A stretch of 64,000 nt of DNA from Parapristionchus giblindavisi. Taxonomy: Eukaryota; Nematoda; Chromadorea; Rhabditida; Diplogasteridae. The notes under the pieces were generated by a model, which saw only the letters and a program-made list of their open reading frames with translations, did not search any database and was not told the DNA's origin. The stretch covers positions 1,116,001 through 1,180,000 of the forward strand of contig CALSFV010000005.1 of NCBI GenBank assembly GCA_943737045.1, given 5' to 3'. Positions 11,484 through 20,868 of this stretch are shown piece after piece; position 1 is the stretch's first letter; each line of letters starts with the position of its first letter. Position numbers and translations under genes: made by a program.

Positions 11484-13214
11484 TCACTTGAATTTCACCT
11501 GCAAATTTGAAATTTAAAAAATAATTAAAGGCACACCCCTAGCTAATTTGACTCTCCGCTCCGGCAAAGCTCTCTCGCAGACAAAGAATGTAAGAAATGA
11601 CATATAAAATTAGCTCGAGGTGTTCCTTCAAAAGCGGCTCCAATGATGTGAAATGAAGAAATATGATTTTATATGCCAAATGATAACCAATTAATGATTA
11701 TTGATTTATTGATTGATTTATAAACTTACAACTCGTCTACTACTCTTACTACTCGTGTCACTCTTCATGTCCTCTAACTTGGAGAAACTGCTCTTCACGG
11801 GCGTAGCACTACAATCAATACAAATCAATAAATCAATAATCATTAATTTTAAATATTGTACACTCATTGAGAATGTAAGTCCCGCAGAATAAGAATTGGT
11901 CGTAAGGTACATTCTGGTAATATATTATTCTTGCGAATAAAGAAATCAATTTTTCGGATCTTACGGATCTTGGGGTTTTCGGGTCTTTTCGGGACCGTGT
12001 TTTCTAGTTTTCCGGCAAGGTCAACACAGCACAAAATATTATTTTTAAAATGCACTTACATTGAAGCTTTGCCAATGGGCACGACTATTTTAAGAGGGTC
12101 ACACGGTGATTCCGCTTCAAGATGACTACCTTTCGATTTGGCTGAAAATCGAAATATTGATTTATTGATTGATTTATCGATTGATCACATACGCTTGCCT
12201 TCCTTACGCCTTCTTGATTCACTAGCCGAATCTTTCTTACTTTTCCTTCTACTGTCATCTTTGAATCCGGCTGAAAATTGAATTATTCATCGATTTATCG
12301 ATTTACTTATGATATTATTTTATTATTGATTTATTGATTTAAAACCAACGTTCGCGCTCCTTTCGCTTTCTCGATTCACTGTTCGATTCTTCACGAGATT
12401 TTGTTTTATCGCGTTTGGAATCGGCTGAAATCGAATTATTGATTGATTTATGAATTTGACTATAGATTGAGTAATTGACTAATTTGTGGATCTTTAAAAG
12501 CTTACACTCGAGTTCCCCTCTCTTTCTTGTTTTAATGCTCGATTCTTCACTATGTTTCCTCAGACTGTCGCGTTTCGAACTGGCTAAAATCAAATTATCG
12601 ATCGCTGATCTATTGATTGATCTATCAGGTGGAATATCGATAAATTAATTATCCAATTTACGACACGACACTAACATTCCAATTCGCGTTCTCGTTCGGT
12701 TCCGCTATCCTTCTGAATTTTGAATCGATCAAAGATCAAAGATCAAAGACAAAAGATCACCCCATTCTCAGCTTTAGTTGACTCAGGCGAGAACGGATCA
12801 GGTGATTTAATCACTCTTCGTGAATCATCTAAATGGCCTATATGGCTTCAATTCAAACCCCGAGCTAATTGGAAACTTTGCGCTCTGACAATGCTCTCTC
12901 GCTTTCTCTGTCTACGAGAGAGTGTTGTCAGAGCGGAGAGTAAACATATCTCGGGGTGTACCTTTAACCCGATATACTTCGAAACTCTCACTAGACATGG
13001 AACATTTGCCCGACGCCGATTAGTGGCCGGTAATTCCGATAACTACAGTAACCGCGTTGGCATTCATGGTTTACCACGTGGGACCTAACAGAATACGAGC
13101 ACCGACGTCACAATAGCGAAATGGTCCACGTCTTATTTCAGCCAAATCTACAATATCTATTAAAAGGCTGCCAACCGTTATCCGTCGCCTTTTCACTTCG
13201 TTGAGACACGCTGC
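11484..13214 (-). CDS. Charged Ser/Lys/Glu/Arg-rich protein with repeated exons
   Basis: Nine exons are in phase: 13176-13214, 12761-12828, 12676-12712, 12506-12583, 12350-12424, 12193-12270, 12060-12141, 11730-11808, 11484-11498, ending at a TGA (VKFK then stop). Exons 12506-12583, 12350-12424 and 12193-12270 are 78, 75 and 78 bp with identical phase. Each encodes a variant of (S/D)SKRD…REES…SRKRK, so they look like internal exon duplications. The product would be disordered and highly charged, as in spliceosome- or chromatin-associated low-complexity proteins, but no domain is present and I do not assign a function. The 5' end is not resolved: no ATG exon was found upstream of 13214. The C-terminal stretch CDPLKIVVPIGKASIATP is less repetitive. 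Confidence 0.6.
11529..11628. mobile_element. MITE family 1 copy
   Basis: Left end ttaaaggcacacccctagct, hairpin core ctctccgctccggcaaagct, right end aattagctcgaggtgttcct. Lies just beyond the 3' end of the charged-protein gene. Confidence 0.8.
12852..12963. mobile_element. MITE family 1, best-preserved copy
   Basis: About 110 bp and nearly palindromic: accccgagctaatttg, then ctctgacaatgctctctcgc, then tacgagagagtgttgtcaga, then ctcggggtgtacc, followed by TTAA. Several copies begin TTAAAGG and end CCTTTAA, which fits TTAA target-site duplication as in piggyBac-type MITEs. At least 14 copies lie in this window, mostly in introns or gene flanks. This one is in an intron of the charged-protein gene. 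Confidence 0.85.
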
Positions 13215-13342
13215 CTGAATACCAAAGAATAATATGAAAATTGAAGTGGGTGCTGACGATTACAATCTATGTTAAATTAAATTTGTTTGTCATGATTGTA
13301 TTTTCACAGTATTTTGCTGCGAAAAAGTAAAAAGAAAGGTAT

Positions 13343-13873
13343 ATGAGACGCAGGAGCCAAACTTTTGGCGCAAATTTGATTTATTTAAGAAATGTACCAA
13401 CCCGATGGAGTGTTTCGTTTTATACAAGTGGAGAGGATAAGAAGACAATTAACGAAAGCCAAGAACACAATCACAATCTGAATGTAGGTGTAAAGACACA
13501 AATTTGACTCTCCGGTCTGACCTGGCCGCGGTCTCTCACAGACAAAGAAAGCGGCAGAGTGTTGCCAGAGCGGAGAGTTTCAATTTATTAAAGCTTGGGG
13601 TGTGACACTAATAGTCAAACCAGTACTAGAAAGGCCAAAAATCAAGAAAATACCATTAATCGACCGCTCCAAAGCTCAAAAAGAAGTGGGAATAAGAGAA
13701 GGTTGACTGAAAGTGGTGAGTTCATTTGAATTTTGGGCAGTGATTTTACAGAGTACAAGCATGTTATAGAATTAAAAATAAAGTACTATAGTGTCTTTGC
13801 ACTTTTTTTCTGCACTTTCCTTGGACCCATTCCTCGGACAAGAGTTCGCTATATTTATGGAAGTTCTCTATAG
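13343..13873 (+). CDS. Candidate small gene, three exons, unknown product
   Basis: ATG 13343 opens exon 13343-13483 (MRRRSQTFGANLIYLRN…, donor GTAGGT). It joins 13634-13715 (Lys/Arg/Ser-rich) and 13752-13873, ending TAG, all in consistent phase (114 codons). No family is recognised. Weak points are an AAAG acceptor for exon 2 and a 36-nt second intron, shorter than the other introns modelled here. A family 1 MITE occupies intron 1. It could be real or a chance chain of open segments. Confidence 0.35.
13495..13610. mobile_element. MITE family 1 copy
   Basis: Core ctctccggtctgacctggcc and gttgccagagcggagagt, right end aaagcttggggtgtgac. Intron 1 of the 13343 candidate. Confidence 0.75.
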
Positions 13874-14021
13874 AAAACAGCAAAAAAAATTTAAGCTTAT
13901 AGTTTTGTTGCATCGTTAATTAAGAGCTTCAATAAAATCGAAGATATGACTGCACATTGAGGATACTGTGTTTTACTGCCCCTGTGATATTGATAACAGT
14001 GTGCTCTACGCTTTTAAACAC

Positions 14022-14093
14022 GACTGCTTGGCGCAATGGTAGCGCGTTCGACTCCAGATCGAAAGGTTGGGCGTTCGATCCGCTCAGTGGTCA
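14022..14093 (+). tRNA. tRNA-Trp (CCA)
   Basis: 72 nt with a complete cloverleaf: acceptor GACTGCT / AGTGGTC, D arm GCGCAATGGTAGCGC, anticodon loop CTCCAGA (anticodon CCA), T arm GGGCG-TTCGATC-CGCTC. First of five identical or near-identical tRNA-Trp copies; the only one on the plus strand, flanking the inverted peptide-gene copy. Confidence 0.95.
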
Positions 14094-14111
14094 GAATCTT
14101 TTGTCATTTAA

Positions 14112-14476
14112 AGAAGGGGACCCACGAGTTTTTTCGTGACTAAACTGGCCAGGCAGAACTATGGCTCACATCTCCTTGTACACAAAAACAATTTTCTCTA
14201 AAACTTTAGATGCCCCCGAATACCGTAATTCGGGCTTAAAGTTCATTGATAAGTCCAGGGAAAGGCGCGAGGTTTTGAAATTGAAGTACAAATATATAGA
14301 AAATTGCAAACAGGAATCGAACCCACGTGGCGCGGTTACAAGCGCTGACTACTTACCACTGAGCCACACGCTCTACGCGTTCAACCAGTCAAATCTAATA
14401 GAGAAAGGCATGTCGCTTCCTATGTCCCACGTTCTTCATGTCAATAGCACAGCCCAAATCTCGTGGGTCCCCTTCT
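14112..14476. mobile_element. TTAA-flanked foldback element carrying a tRNA-like segment
   Basis: Terminal inverted repeats AGAAGGGGACCCACGAG, each flanked by TTAA (14108-14111, 14477-14480), which suggests a piggyBac-type target. Inside, on the minus strand near 14325-14385, is a tRNA-like sequence with an A-box (GTGGCTCAGTGGTAAGTAG) and a B-box (GGGTTCGATTCC). The second copy is at 28454-28822 in the opposite orientation, with nearly the same length. Confidence 0.8.
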
Positions 14477-14570
14477 TTAATGTACTCGGAATTTGTTTGT
14501 TGGAACAATTTTATATTATTTTAAATGGTTTATTGCACGACATAGCAGAAATACACGTAAAATGAATGAA

Positions 14571-14889
14571 TTATTGGAGAAATTGTTCATCTCGTGAAAT
14601 TTGGAATCTTTCAGGATTATTAACAATAACGTATTTCTCTGAATAAGGAGTAGATTTGTGAATAACCATGGGTCCTCGTGAATAAGAAGAATCGAATTTT
14701 GAATTAATAAGAGAAGAACCATATAATGAAGATCCAATCATAGATGATGAATAGGGAGATGTGAAAAATTGACTGAAATAGATCAAAGATCAAAGATTAA
14801 AAGATCAAAGATCAAAGATCAAAGTCCAAAACATACCCAGAAATGATTCCGAATACAATAGAGAACAGAATAATGAAGAAACGAGCCAT
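14571..14889 (-). CDS. Small secreted peptide, family copy A
   Basis: Two exons, 14837-14889 and 14571-14772, encode 84 aa. Exon 1 is almost entirely a signal peptide (MARFFIILFSI.FGIISG). The mature part is rich in Ser, Tyr and Phe, with the conserved segments GSSLYGSS, SSYSRGPMVIHKSTPYSEKY, VIVNNPERFQISRD and the terminus DEQFLQ. It has no cysteines, so it is not a disulfide-rich toxin type. A TATA box lies 58 bp upstream of the ATG and an AATAAA (14529-14534, minus strand) about 40 bp after the stop. The intron carries gatcaaa heptamers. Inverted relative to copies B-D and closest to copy D. Family unrecognised; an extracellular or cuticle-related role is a guess. Confidence 0.8.
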
Positions 14890-14939
14890 TTCAGATGTTT
14901 GAGAAACTTTCACTTGATGAATTTACTTTTGATATTCCA

Positions 14940-14947
14940 CTTTTATA
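14940..14947 (-). promoter_or_regulatory. TATA box of peptide copy A
   Basis: TATAAAAG on the minus strand, 58 bp from the ATG at 14889. The same box and spacing are kept in all four copies within a conserved upstream stretch. Confidence 0.7.
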
Positions 14948-14999
14948 CTACTAGAATTAATAGTGTCCATACTCTACCATCATCTCTAACTCTCTTAGT

Positions 15000-15834
15000 T
15001 ATCCTTGTTCTCTTTAAAATGACCATTCTCTATTTCTCTAACTGATCGTTTTTACTTATTCTCTCATATAAAATCCGTTCCGGCACAAATCAAGGGAGTG
15101 TCATTACTAAGTTCTGACCATCTCCGTTTCTCTAAATCTCTCAATACTTCACACTCTCTCACTGGTCACTTTTACGCAGTTCAAGCATATTGATAAACAT
15201 CGATTTACATGATGCAACTTATAATAATATAATAATTATAATATAATAATAATATAATAATATAATATAATAATAATAATAATTTCTATAAGTAGTATAA
15301 TAATTTCGTATTTTACAATAAACGAAAAAAATTGTTTGCACTCTAGTTTTTCCCGCACATTAAAGGTGGACTCCCGCGAATATTTTCGTGAACAAACTGT
15401 GAAGAAAGAACGATAGCAAAGGTTATTCTACATACCGTACACTATTTATTTTATGCTAATTCAGCTTATTGATCGCTAGAATCATGAATGAATCATCCTA
15501 GCAAGCTCAGGCAAAGGCGCGCTTTTTGAAAATAGGAAAGTTCGGCAATAGGATTCGAACCCGCGACCATGCGCTTTCAAGTCAGAAGTTTTACCAGTAC
15601 GCAAAGGGAACGACGAGTAGTCTCGCAATCTTCTTGCATATAACTAGACACTTGCATAAGCGAGATGTAAGAGATTTGCATGATCATTCGCATTCATTCC
15701 ACCTTTAAAACGGATTCGTGAATTTTAAAAAAATCCACTAGTCATTCGTAGGCATTTTTCATATAAAAATGTTGATTTAGTGCAAAATTATTCCAACACA
15801 CGAACCAAGATGACATTGAAAAGGCAAAAGATTC
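15000..15834. other. Flank of peptide cassette A: AT-rich repeat and degenerate tRNA-like sequence
   Basis: 15000-15190 is the conserved upstream part of the peptide cassette in inverted orientation. 15218-15300 is (ata/aat)n low-complexity DNA. 15545-15606 on the minus strand resembles a tRNA (B-box GGGTTCGAATCC), but the anticodon stem does not pair, so it is a tRNA pseudogene or tRNA-derived repeat. Confidence 0.5.
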
Positions 15835-15906
15835 TGACCACTGAGCGGATCGAACGCCCAACCTTTCGATCTGGAGTCGAACGCGCTACCATTGCGCCAA
15901 GCAGTC
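15835..15906 (-). tRNA. tRNA-Trp (CCA)
   Basis: Same 72-nt cloverleaf as the copy at 14022, in opposite orientation. The pair of tRNAs brackets peptide copy A. Confidence 0.95.
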
Positions 15907-16199
15907 ATGTCGAACTAGATCTGCTAGCCCCTATTCCAAATTCTCGCTGATGAATTACAAAATATTTCTTATGTAAGAGATGAAAGGATCTCGAATTTTT
16001 AAATTATTTTTCTAGTGTAGAATTTACGTTAAACGCAAAAAAAACTAACATTATGCCTATGTGTTTTCCCAAGCAAAAACCGCCAATCTTTTTTTAGTAT
16101 ATGTTCATTTGAAATAAAGCTGTAGAGTGATCGGTGATGGAAGATACTGAAATGGTTTGATATTCAAATTCATTTATCTTATCAGACAGATTTAGGTCA

Positions 16200-16669
16200 G
16201 GGGTCTGTCCAATCTGTCAAAAAAGATGCGAACAAAGTTGCGAACAAAGTTCGCAACTTTGTTCGCATCTTTTTCTCTAAATCTCTCGAAATACACGCTC
16301 TCTAATTCTCTCTAACAAAAGATGCGAACAAAGTTGCGACCAAAAGATGCGAACAAAGTTGAGAACTTTGTTGCGAGGTCGGTTAGAGCAGGCGAGAGAG
16401 TGTGCATTTGAAGAGGAGCAGAAAAAGTAAACGGGGCATTACTTATTCTGCTCCTCTTCAAATACACGCTCTCTCACCTGCTCTAACCGACTTCGCAACA
16501 AAGTTCGCAACTTTGTTCGCATCTTTTGGTCGCAACTTTGTTCGCATCTTTTGTTAGAGAGAATTAGAGAGCGTGTATTTCGAGAGATTTAGAGAAAAAG
16601 ATGCGAACAAAGTTGCGAACTTTGTTCGCAACTTTGTTCGCATCTTTTTTGACAGATTGGACAGACCCC
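16200..16669. mobile_element. 470-bp foldback element built from GATGCGAACAAAGTT subrepeats
   Basis: Near-perfect palindrome starting ggggtctgtccaatctgtca and ending with its complement, centred near 16434. Each arm contains several copies of a 15-17 bp subrepeat (gatgcgaacaaagttgc), themselves in inverted pairs. No clear target duplication is visible. Confidence 0.85.
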
Positions 16670-17250
16670 AGATGAGTAATGACGCGATTAGCGTCATCCA
16701 TTGGTATAGACCACCACAACGATCCCAAAATTCTTCTCACTTCATCTCGCAAACGTAGAGGAGGTTGTCCAGGCTATATCCTTTTAATATGGTTGTAAGG
16801 TATCCATGTAGTCAACTTCCTAGCCCATCTTTGTTCTTCCATATTCCTCAATTTCATTGCCCATCTGCATTTTCTTCTCTTCGCTTCCTTCTCCCAATCC
16901 CGAACACCAGTCTTCCTTCTAACTCTTTCATTCGTCCATCTATCAAGTCTCGTTATTCCGATCATTCTTCTCTCCATCTTTCTTTGTGCTATACGCAGTC
17001 TTTCCTTCTCACTTTCTCTCAGCGTCCATGTCTCGCATCCGAACAAAACGGTTGAAGAGATACACGCCTCGAAGAGTCGTCTCTTGTTCGTCATGGGAAG
17101 GAATCGGCTAGTCAGAAGAGAAGAGAGCTTAGACCAGGCCATCCATCCACATTGTATTCTGTGATCGATCTCCTTTGTGTGAGAGAGCGGAAACGAGATT
17201 GTACTTTGCTGAGTCCACAAATGAGAAGCTTTTTCCATCCACAATAATTG
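16670..17250 (-). pseudogene. Non-LTR retrotransposon reverse-transcriptase fragment
   Basis: Minus-strand peptides match the C-terminal thumb and tail typical of non-LTR reverse transcriptases: NKRRLFEACISSTVLFGCET, QRKMERRMIGITRLDRWTNE and KCRWAMKLRNMEEQRWARKL, then, after a frame change, PGQPPLRLRDEVRRIL and WWSIPMDDANR. The catalytic palm is absent, so this is a dead 5'-truncated copy. It abuts the foldback on one side and the start of peptide cassette B on the other. Confidence 0.75.
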
Positions 17251-17597
17251 GTTGACGAGTAGACGAACGTGATGGTTTGATAGAATTTTTTTTAAATTTA
17301 AGATACAGTATGATCCTTATTGGATCGCGTACCTTGATAATGTATACCAATATGCTTGAACTACGTAAAAGTGACCAGTGAGAGAATGTTCAGTATTGAG
17401 AGAGCGGTTAGAGAAACAGAGATGGTCAGAACTTTTAGTAATGGCACTCCCTTGATTTGTGCCGGAACGGATTTTATATGAGAGAATAAGTAAAAACGAT
17501 CAGTTAGAGAAATAGAGAATGGTCATTTTAAAGAGAACAAGGATAACTAAGAGAGTTAGAGATGATGGTAGAGTATGGACACTATTAATTCTAGTAG

Positions 17598-17605
17598 TAT
17601 AAAAG
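17598..17605 (+). promoter_or_regulatory. TATA box of peptide copy B
   Basis: TATAAAAG 58 bp upstream of ATG 17656. Confidence 0.7.
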
Positions 17606-17655
17606 TGGAATATCAAAAGTAAATTCATCAAGTAAAAGTTTCTCAAACATCTGAA

Positions 17656-17967
17656 ATGGCTCGTTTCTTCATTATTCTGTTCTCTATTGCATTCGGAATC
17701 ATTTCTGGGTATGTTTTGGACTTTGATCTTTGATATTTCAATCTTTGATCTTCGATCTATTTCAGTCAATTTTTCGCATCTCCCTATTCATCATCTTTGA
17801 TTGGATCTTCATTATATGGTTCTTCTTTTATCAATTCAAACTTCGATTCTTCTTATTCACGAGGACCTATGGTTATTCACAAATCTACTCCTTATTCAGA
17901 GAAATACGTTATTGTTAATAATCCTGAAAGATTCCAAATTTCACGAGATGATCAATTTGTCCAGTAA
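17656..17967 (+). CDS. Small secreted peptide, family copy B
   Basis: Exons 17656-17708 and 17766-17967, 84 aa. The signal peptide MARFFIILFSIAFGIISG is followed by the same Ser/Tyr/Phe-rich mature region as copy A; this copy ends DDQFVQ. The 57-nt intron contains gatctttgat repeats. AATAAA is at 18008-18013. The cassette runs from about 17272 (gtttgatag...) through the tRNA-Trp at 18080. Reading frame, signal peptide, splice sites, TATA box and polyA signal are all intact, so the gene is probably expressed. Function unknown. Confidence 0.85.
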
Positions 17968-18079
17968 TTCATACACTTTATTTGTTTTTGTTTGTATTAT
18001 GTCGTGCAATAAACCATTTAAAATAATATAAAATTGTTCCAACAAACAAATTCCGAGTACATTAAATGACAAAAGATTC

Positions 18080-18151
18080 TGACCACTGAGCGGATCGAAC
18101 GCCCAACCTTTCGATCTGGAGTCGAACGCGCTACCATTGCGCCAAGCAGTC
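18080..18151 (-). tRNA. tRNA-Trp (CCA)
   Basis: Identical fold and anticodon CCA. Lies about 110 bp downstream of peptide copy B, convergently oriented. Confidence 0.95.
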
Positions 18152-18866
18152 ATGTTGAATTGTATCAGACAGCTCCTATTCTACTCTCTCACTCTTGGAT
18201 ATAGAGAAGCTGTCTTACAATTGCATTATTAGAGTGATCAGTGATGGAAAATTTCTTTGAATATATTCAAGCTCATAATCCACAGTGCAACTTTACTAAA
18301 AATATCAGTTTAAAATATCTCTGTTGTTTTTATAGAGGTTGCTTCACAACTCCAAGTTTTCAACATGCTGTGAATTGTTTCGCATCTTTAAAAGGTGGGG
18401 TTTGATAAAAAATTTTTAACTCCATGATTGGTCATTCGTATTTTGTTCTTCGGATAAATAGAACATTAACGCGTATGTGAGTACACAATAGAGAAACTGC
18501 CTTCATTTTTAGAAAGACCAATGTCTGAATATACTGAAATGGTTTGATAAACGCTTTTTAAAAATTTTTAAGTACGGTATTATACATATTGGATTGTATA
18601 GCTTGATAATGCATACCAGTATGCTTGAACTGCGTAAAAGTGACCAGTGAGAGAGTGTGAAGTATTGAGAGAGCAATTAGAGAAACAGAAATGGTCAGAA
18701 CTTTTAGTAATGGCACTCCCTTGATTTGTGCCGGAACGGATTTTATATGAGAGAATAAGTAAAATATAGTAGTTAGAGAAATAGAGAATGGTCATTTTAA
18801 AGAGAACAAGGATAACTAAGAGAGTTAGAGATGATGGTAGAGTATGGACACTATTAATTCTAGTAG

Positions 18867-18874
18867 TATAAAAG
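18867..18874 (+). promoter_or_regulatory. TATA box of peptide copy C
   Basis: TATAAAAG 58 bp upstream of ATG 18925. Confidence 0.7.
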
Positions 18875-18924
18875 TGGAATATCAAAAGTAAATTCATCAA
18901 GCAAAAGTTTCTCAAACATCTGAA

Positions 18925-19236
18925 ATGGCTCGTTTCTTCATTATTCTGTTCTCTATTGTATTCGGAATCATTTCTGGGTATGCTTTGGACTTTGATCTTT
19001 GATATTGCAATCTTTGATCTTCGATGTATTTCAGTCAATTTTTCGCATCTCCCTATTCATCATCTTTGATTGGATCTTCATTATATGGTTCTTCTTTTAT
19101 CAATTCAAACTTCGATTCTTCTTATTCACGAGGACCCATGGTTATTCAAAAATCTACTCCTTATTCAGAGAAATACGTTATTGTTAATAATCCTGAAAGA
19201 TTCCAAATTTCACGAGATGACCAATTTTTCCAGTAA
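18925..19236 (+). CDS. Small secreted peptide, family copy C
   Basis: Exons 18925-18977 and 19035-19236, 84 aa, same architecture as copy B. Signal peptide MARFFIILFSIVFGIISG; the C-terminus is DDQFFQ, and one position reads VIQKSTP where the others have VIHKSTP. AATAAA at 19277-19282. Unlike A, B and D, no tRNA-Trp follows: the next duplicate unit begins almost at once (about 19320), so the tRNA was lost or never copied. Confidence 0.85.
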
Positions 19237-19638
19237 TTCATACACTTTATTTGTTTTTGTTTGTATTGTATCGTGCAATAAATCATTTAAAATTATGTAT
19301 AATTGTTCCAACACACGCCTTCATTTTTAGAAACACCAATGTCTGAATATACTGAAATTGTTTGATAAACGCTTTTTAAAATTTTTTAAGTACGGCATTA
19401 TCCATATTGGATTGTATAGCTTGATAATGCATACCAGTATGCTTGAACTGCGTAAAAGTGACCAGTGAGAGAGTGTGAAGTATTGAGAGAGTAATTAGAG
19501 AAACTGAGATGGTCAGAACTTTTAGTAATGGCACTCCCTTGATTTGTGCCGGAACGGATTTTATAGGAGAGAATAATTAAAAAACGAGCTGTTAGAGAAA
19601 TAGAGAATGGTCATTTTAAAGAGAACAAGGATAACTAA

Positions 19639-20070
19639 CAAGGGGATGGTCGCAACTGGTGCTGGCCATATGAGATAGCAATAACATTACTAGGATCAGT
19701 TTTCGATGCTGATTACGAATCCGTTTTCAGAAAGTGCCTAATCGACCTGATTTTCGAGGAAATCGATTTTTTAATTCGGAAGTTCGTGTGGTTTCTTGCG
19801 CAAACAGTCCGGGTGGGCTGGTGAACTCATCTATAAACTCTCGCAATAGTTTACCTTACATTGCCGGATCTTTCCGATGCAATCCAGATAGTTTGTGAAG
19901 GAAACTACACGACTTTTTGAATTAACAACACAAATTTCAATACAGATTTTCTGGGAACAGAGGTCAATTAAGCATTTTCTGAATACGGATTGGAAATCAG
20001 CATCGAAAACTGATCCTAGTAATGTTATTGCCATCTCATATGGCCAGGACCAGTTGCGACCATCCCCTTG
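19639..20070. mobile_element. PIF/Harbinger-type MITE, 432 bp, with TAA duplication
   Basis: Terminal inverted repeats begin caaggggatggtcgcaactg and extend about 100 bp inward. The element is flanked by TAA on both sides (19636-19638, 20071-20073). Cassettes B and C carry the uninterrupted site (ataactaagagagttagag), so they serve as empty-site controls. A 3-bp TAA (TWA) duplication is the PIF/Harbinger signature. It sits in the upstream region of peptide copy D. Confidence 0.9.
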
Positions 20071-20120
20071 TAAGAGAGTTAGAGATGATGGTAGAGTATG
20101 GTCACTATTAATTCTAGTAG

Positions 20121-20128
20121 TATAAAAG
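20121..20128 (+). promoter_or_regulatory. TATA box of peptide copy D
   Basis: TATAAAAG 58 bp upstream of ATG 20179 and about 50 bp downstream of the inserted Harbinger-type MITE. The core promoter is kept but more distal sequence has been moved away. Confidence 0.7.
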
Positions 20129-20178
20129 TGGAATATCAAAAGTAAATTCATCAAGCAAAAGTTTCTCAAACATCTGAA

Positions 20179-20490
20179 ATGGCTCGTTTCTTCATTATTC
20201 TGTTCTCTATTGTATTCGGAATCATTTCTGGGTATCTTTTGGACTTTGATCTTTGATCTTTTAATCTTTGATCTTTGATCTATTTCAGTCAATTTTTCAC
20301 ATCTCCCTATTCATCATCTATGATTGGATCTTCATTATATGGTTCTTCTCTTATTAATTCAAACTTCGATTCTTCTTATTCACGAGGACCTATGGTTATT
20401 CACAAATCTACTCCTTATTCAGAAAAATACGTTATTGTTAATAATCCTGAAAGATTCCAAATTTCACGAGATGAACAATTTCTCCAATAA
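20179..20490 (+). CDS. Small secreted peptide, family copy D
   Basis: Exons 20179-20231 and 20289-20490, 84 aa. Signal peptide as in copy C. The mature region reads SSSMIGSSLYGSSLINSN and the end is DEQFLQ, as in copy A. All splice sites are intact; AATAAA at 20527-20532. A and D share substitutions not found in B and C, suggesting that the inverted copy A and copy D share the more recent common ancestor. Confidence 0.85.
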
Positions 20491-20599
20491 TTCATTCATT
20501 TTACGTGTATTTGTATTATATCGTGCAATAAATCATTTTAAATGATGTATAATTGATCAAACAAACGAATCCAAATTATATTAAAATGATAAAAAATTC

Positions 20600-20671
20600 T
20601 GACCACTGAGCGGATCGAACGCCCAACCTTTCGATCTGGAGTCGAACGCGCTACCATTGCGCCAAGCAGTC
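20600..20671 (-). tRNA. tRNA-Trp (CCA)
   Basis: Same 72-nt cloverleaf, about 110 bp downstream of peptide copy D and convergent with it, as in cassette B. Confidence 0.95.
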
Positions 20672-20743
20672 ATGTTGAAATCACTCTCTTATTCTCTCAT
20701 ATCACTCTTACTCTTATCAATATCAATATCTACTTAAAAAGTG

Positions 20744-20868
20744 CATAAAAATTGGAGGAGTGTCTAAAACGCAATGATGTGTGTACAACCACTAGCGCGC
20801 AGAGATAACGCGTAGAACTAGTGCATCATTGCGCGCTTCATTGACTTTTAGACACTGCTCCAATTTTT
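20744..20868. mobile_element. Small palindromic element
   Basis: Arms aaaaattggaggagtgtcta and tagacactgctccaattttt enclose catcattgcg-type inverted halves. About 125 bp; a MITE-like hairpin. Confidence 0.65.

Noticed and set aside
15545..15606. Functional tRNA gene
   Set aside because: B-box is present but the anticodon stem does not pair and the acceptor stem is not complete.
16774..17244. 156-codon minus-strand frame as a host gene
   Set aside because: Peptide is the tail of a non-LTR reverse transcriptase, lacks catalytic motifs and continues only after a frameshift.
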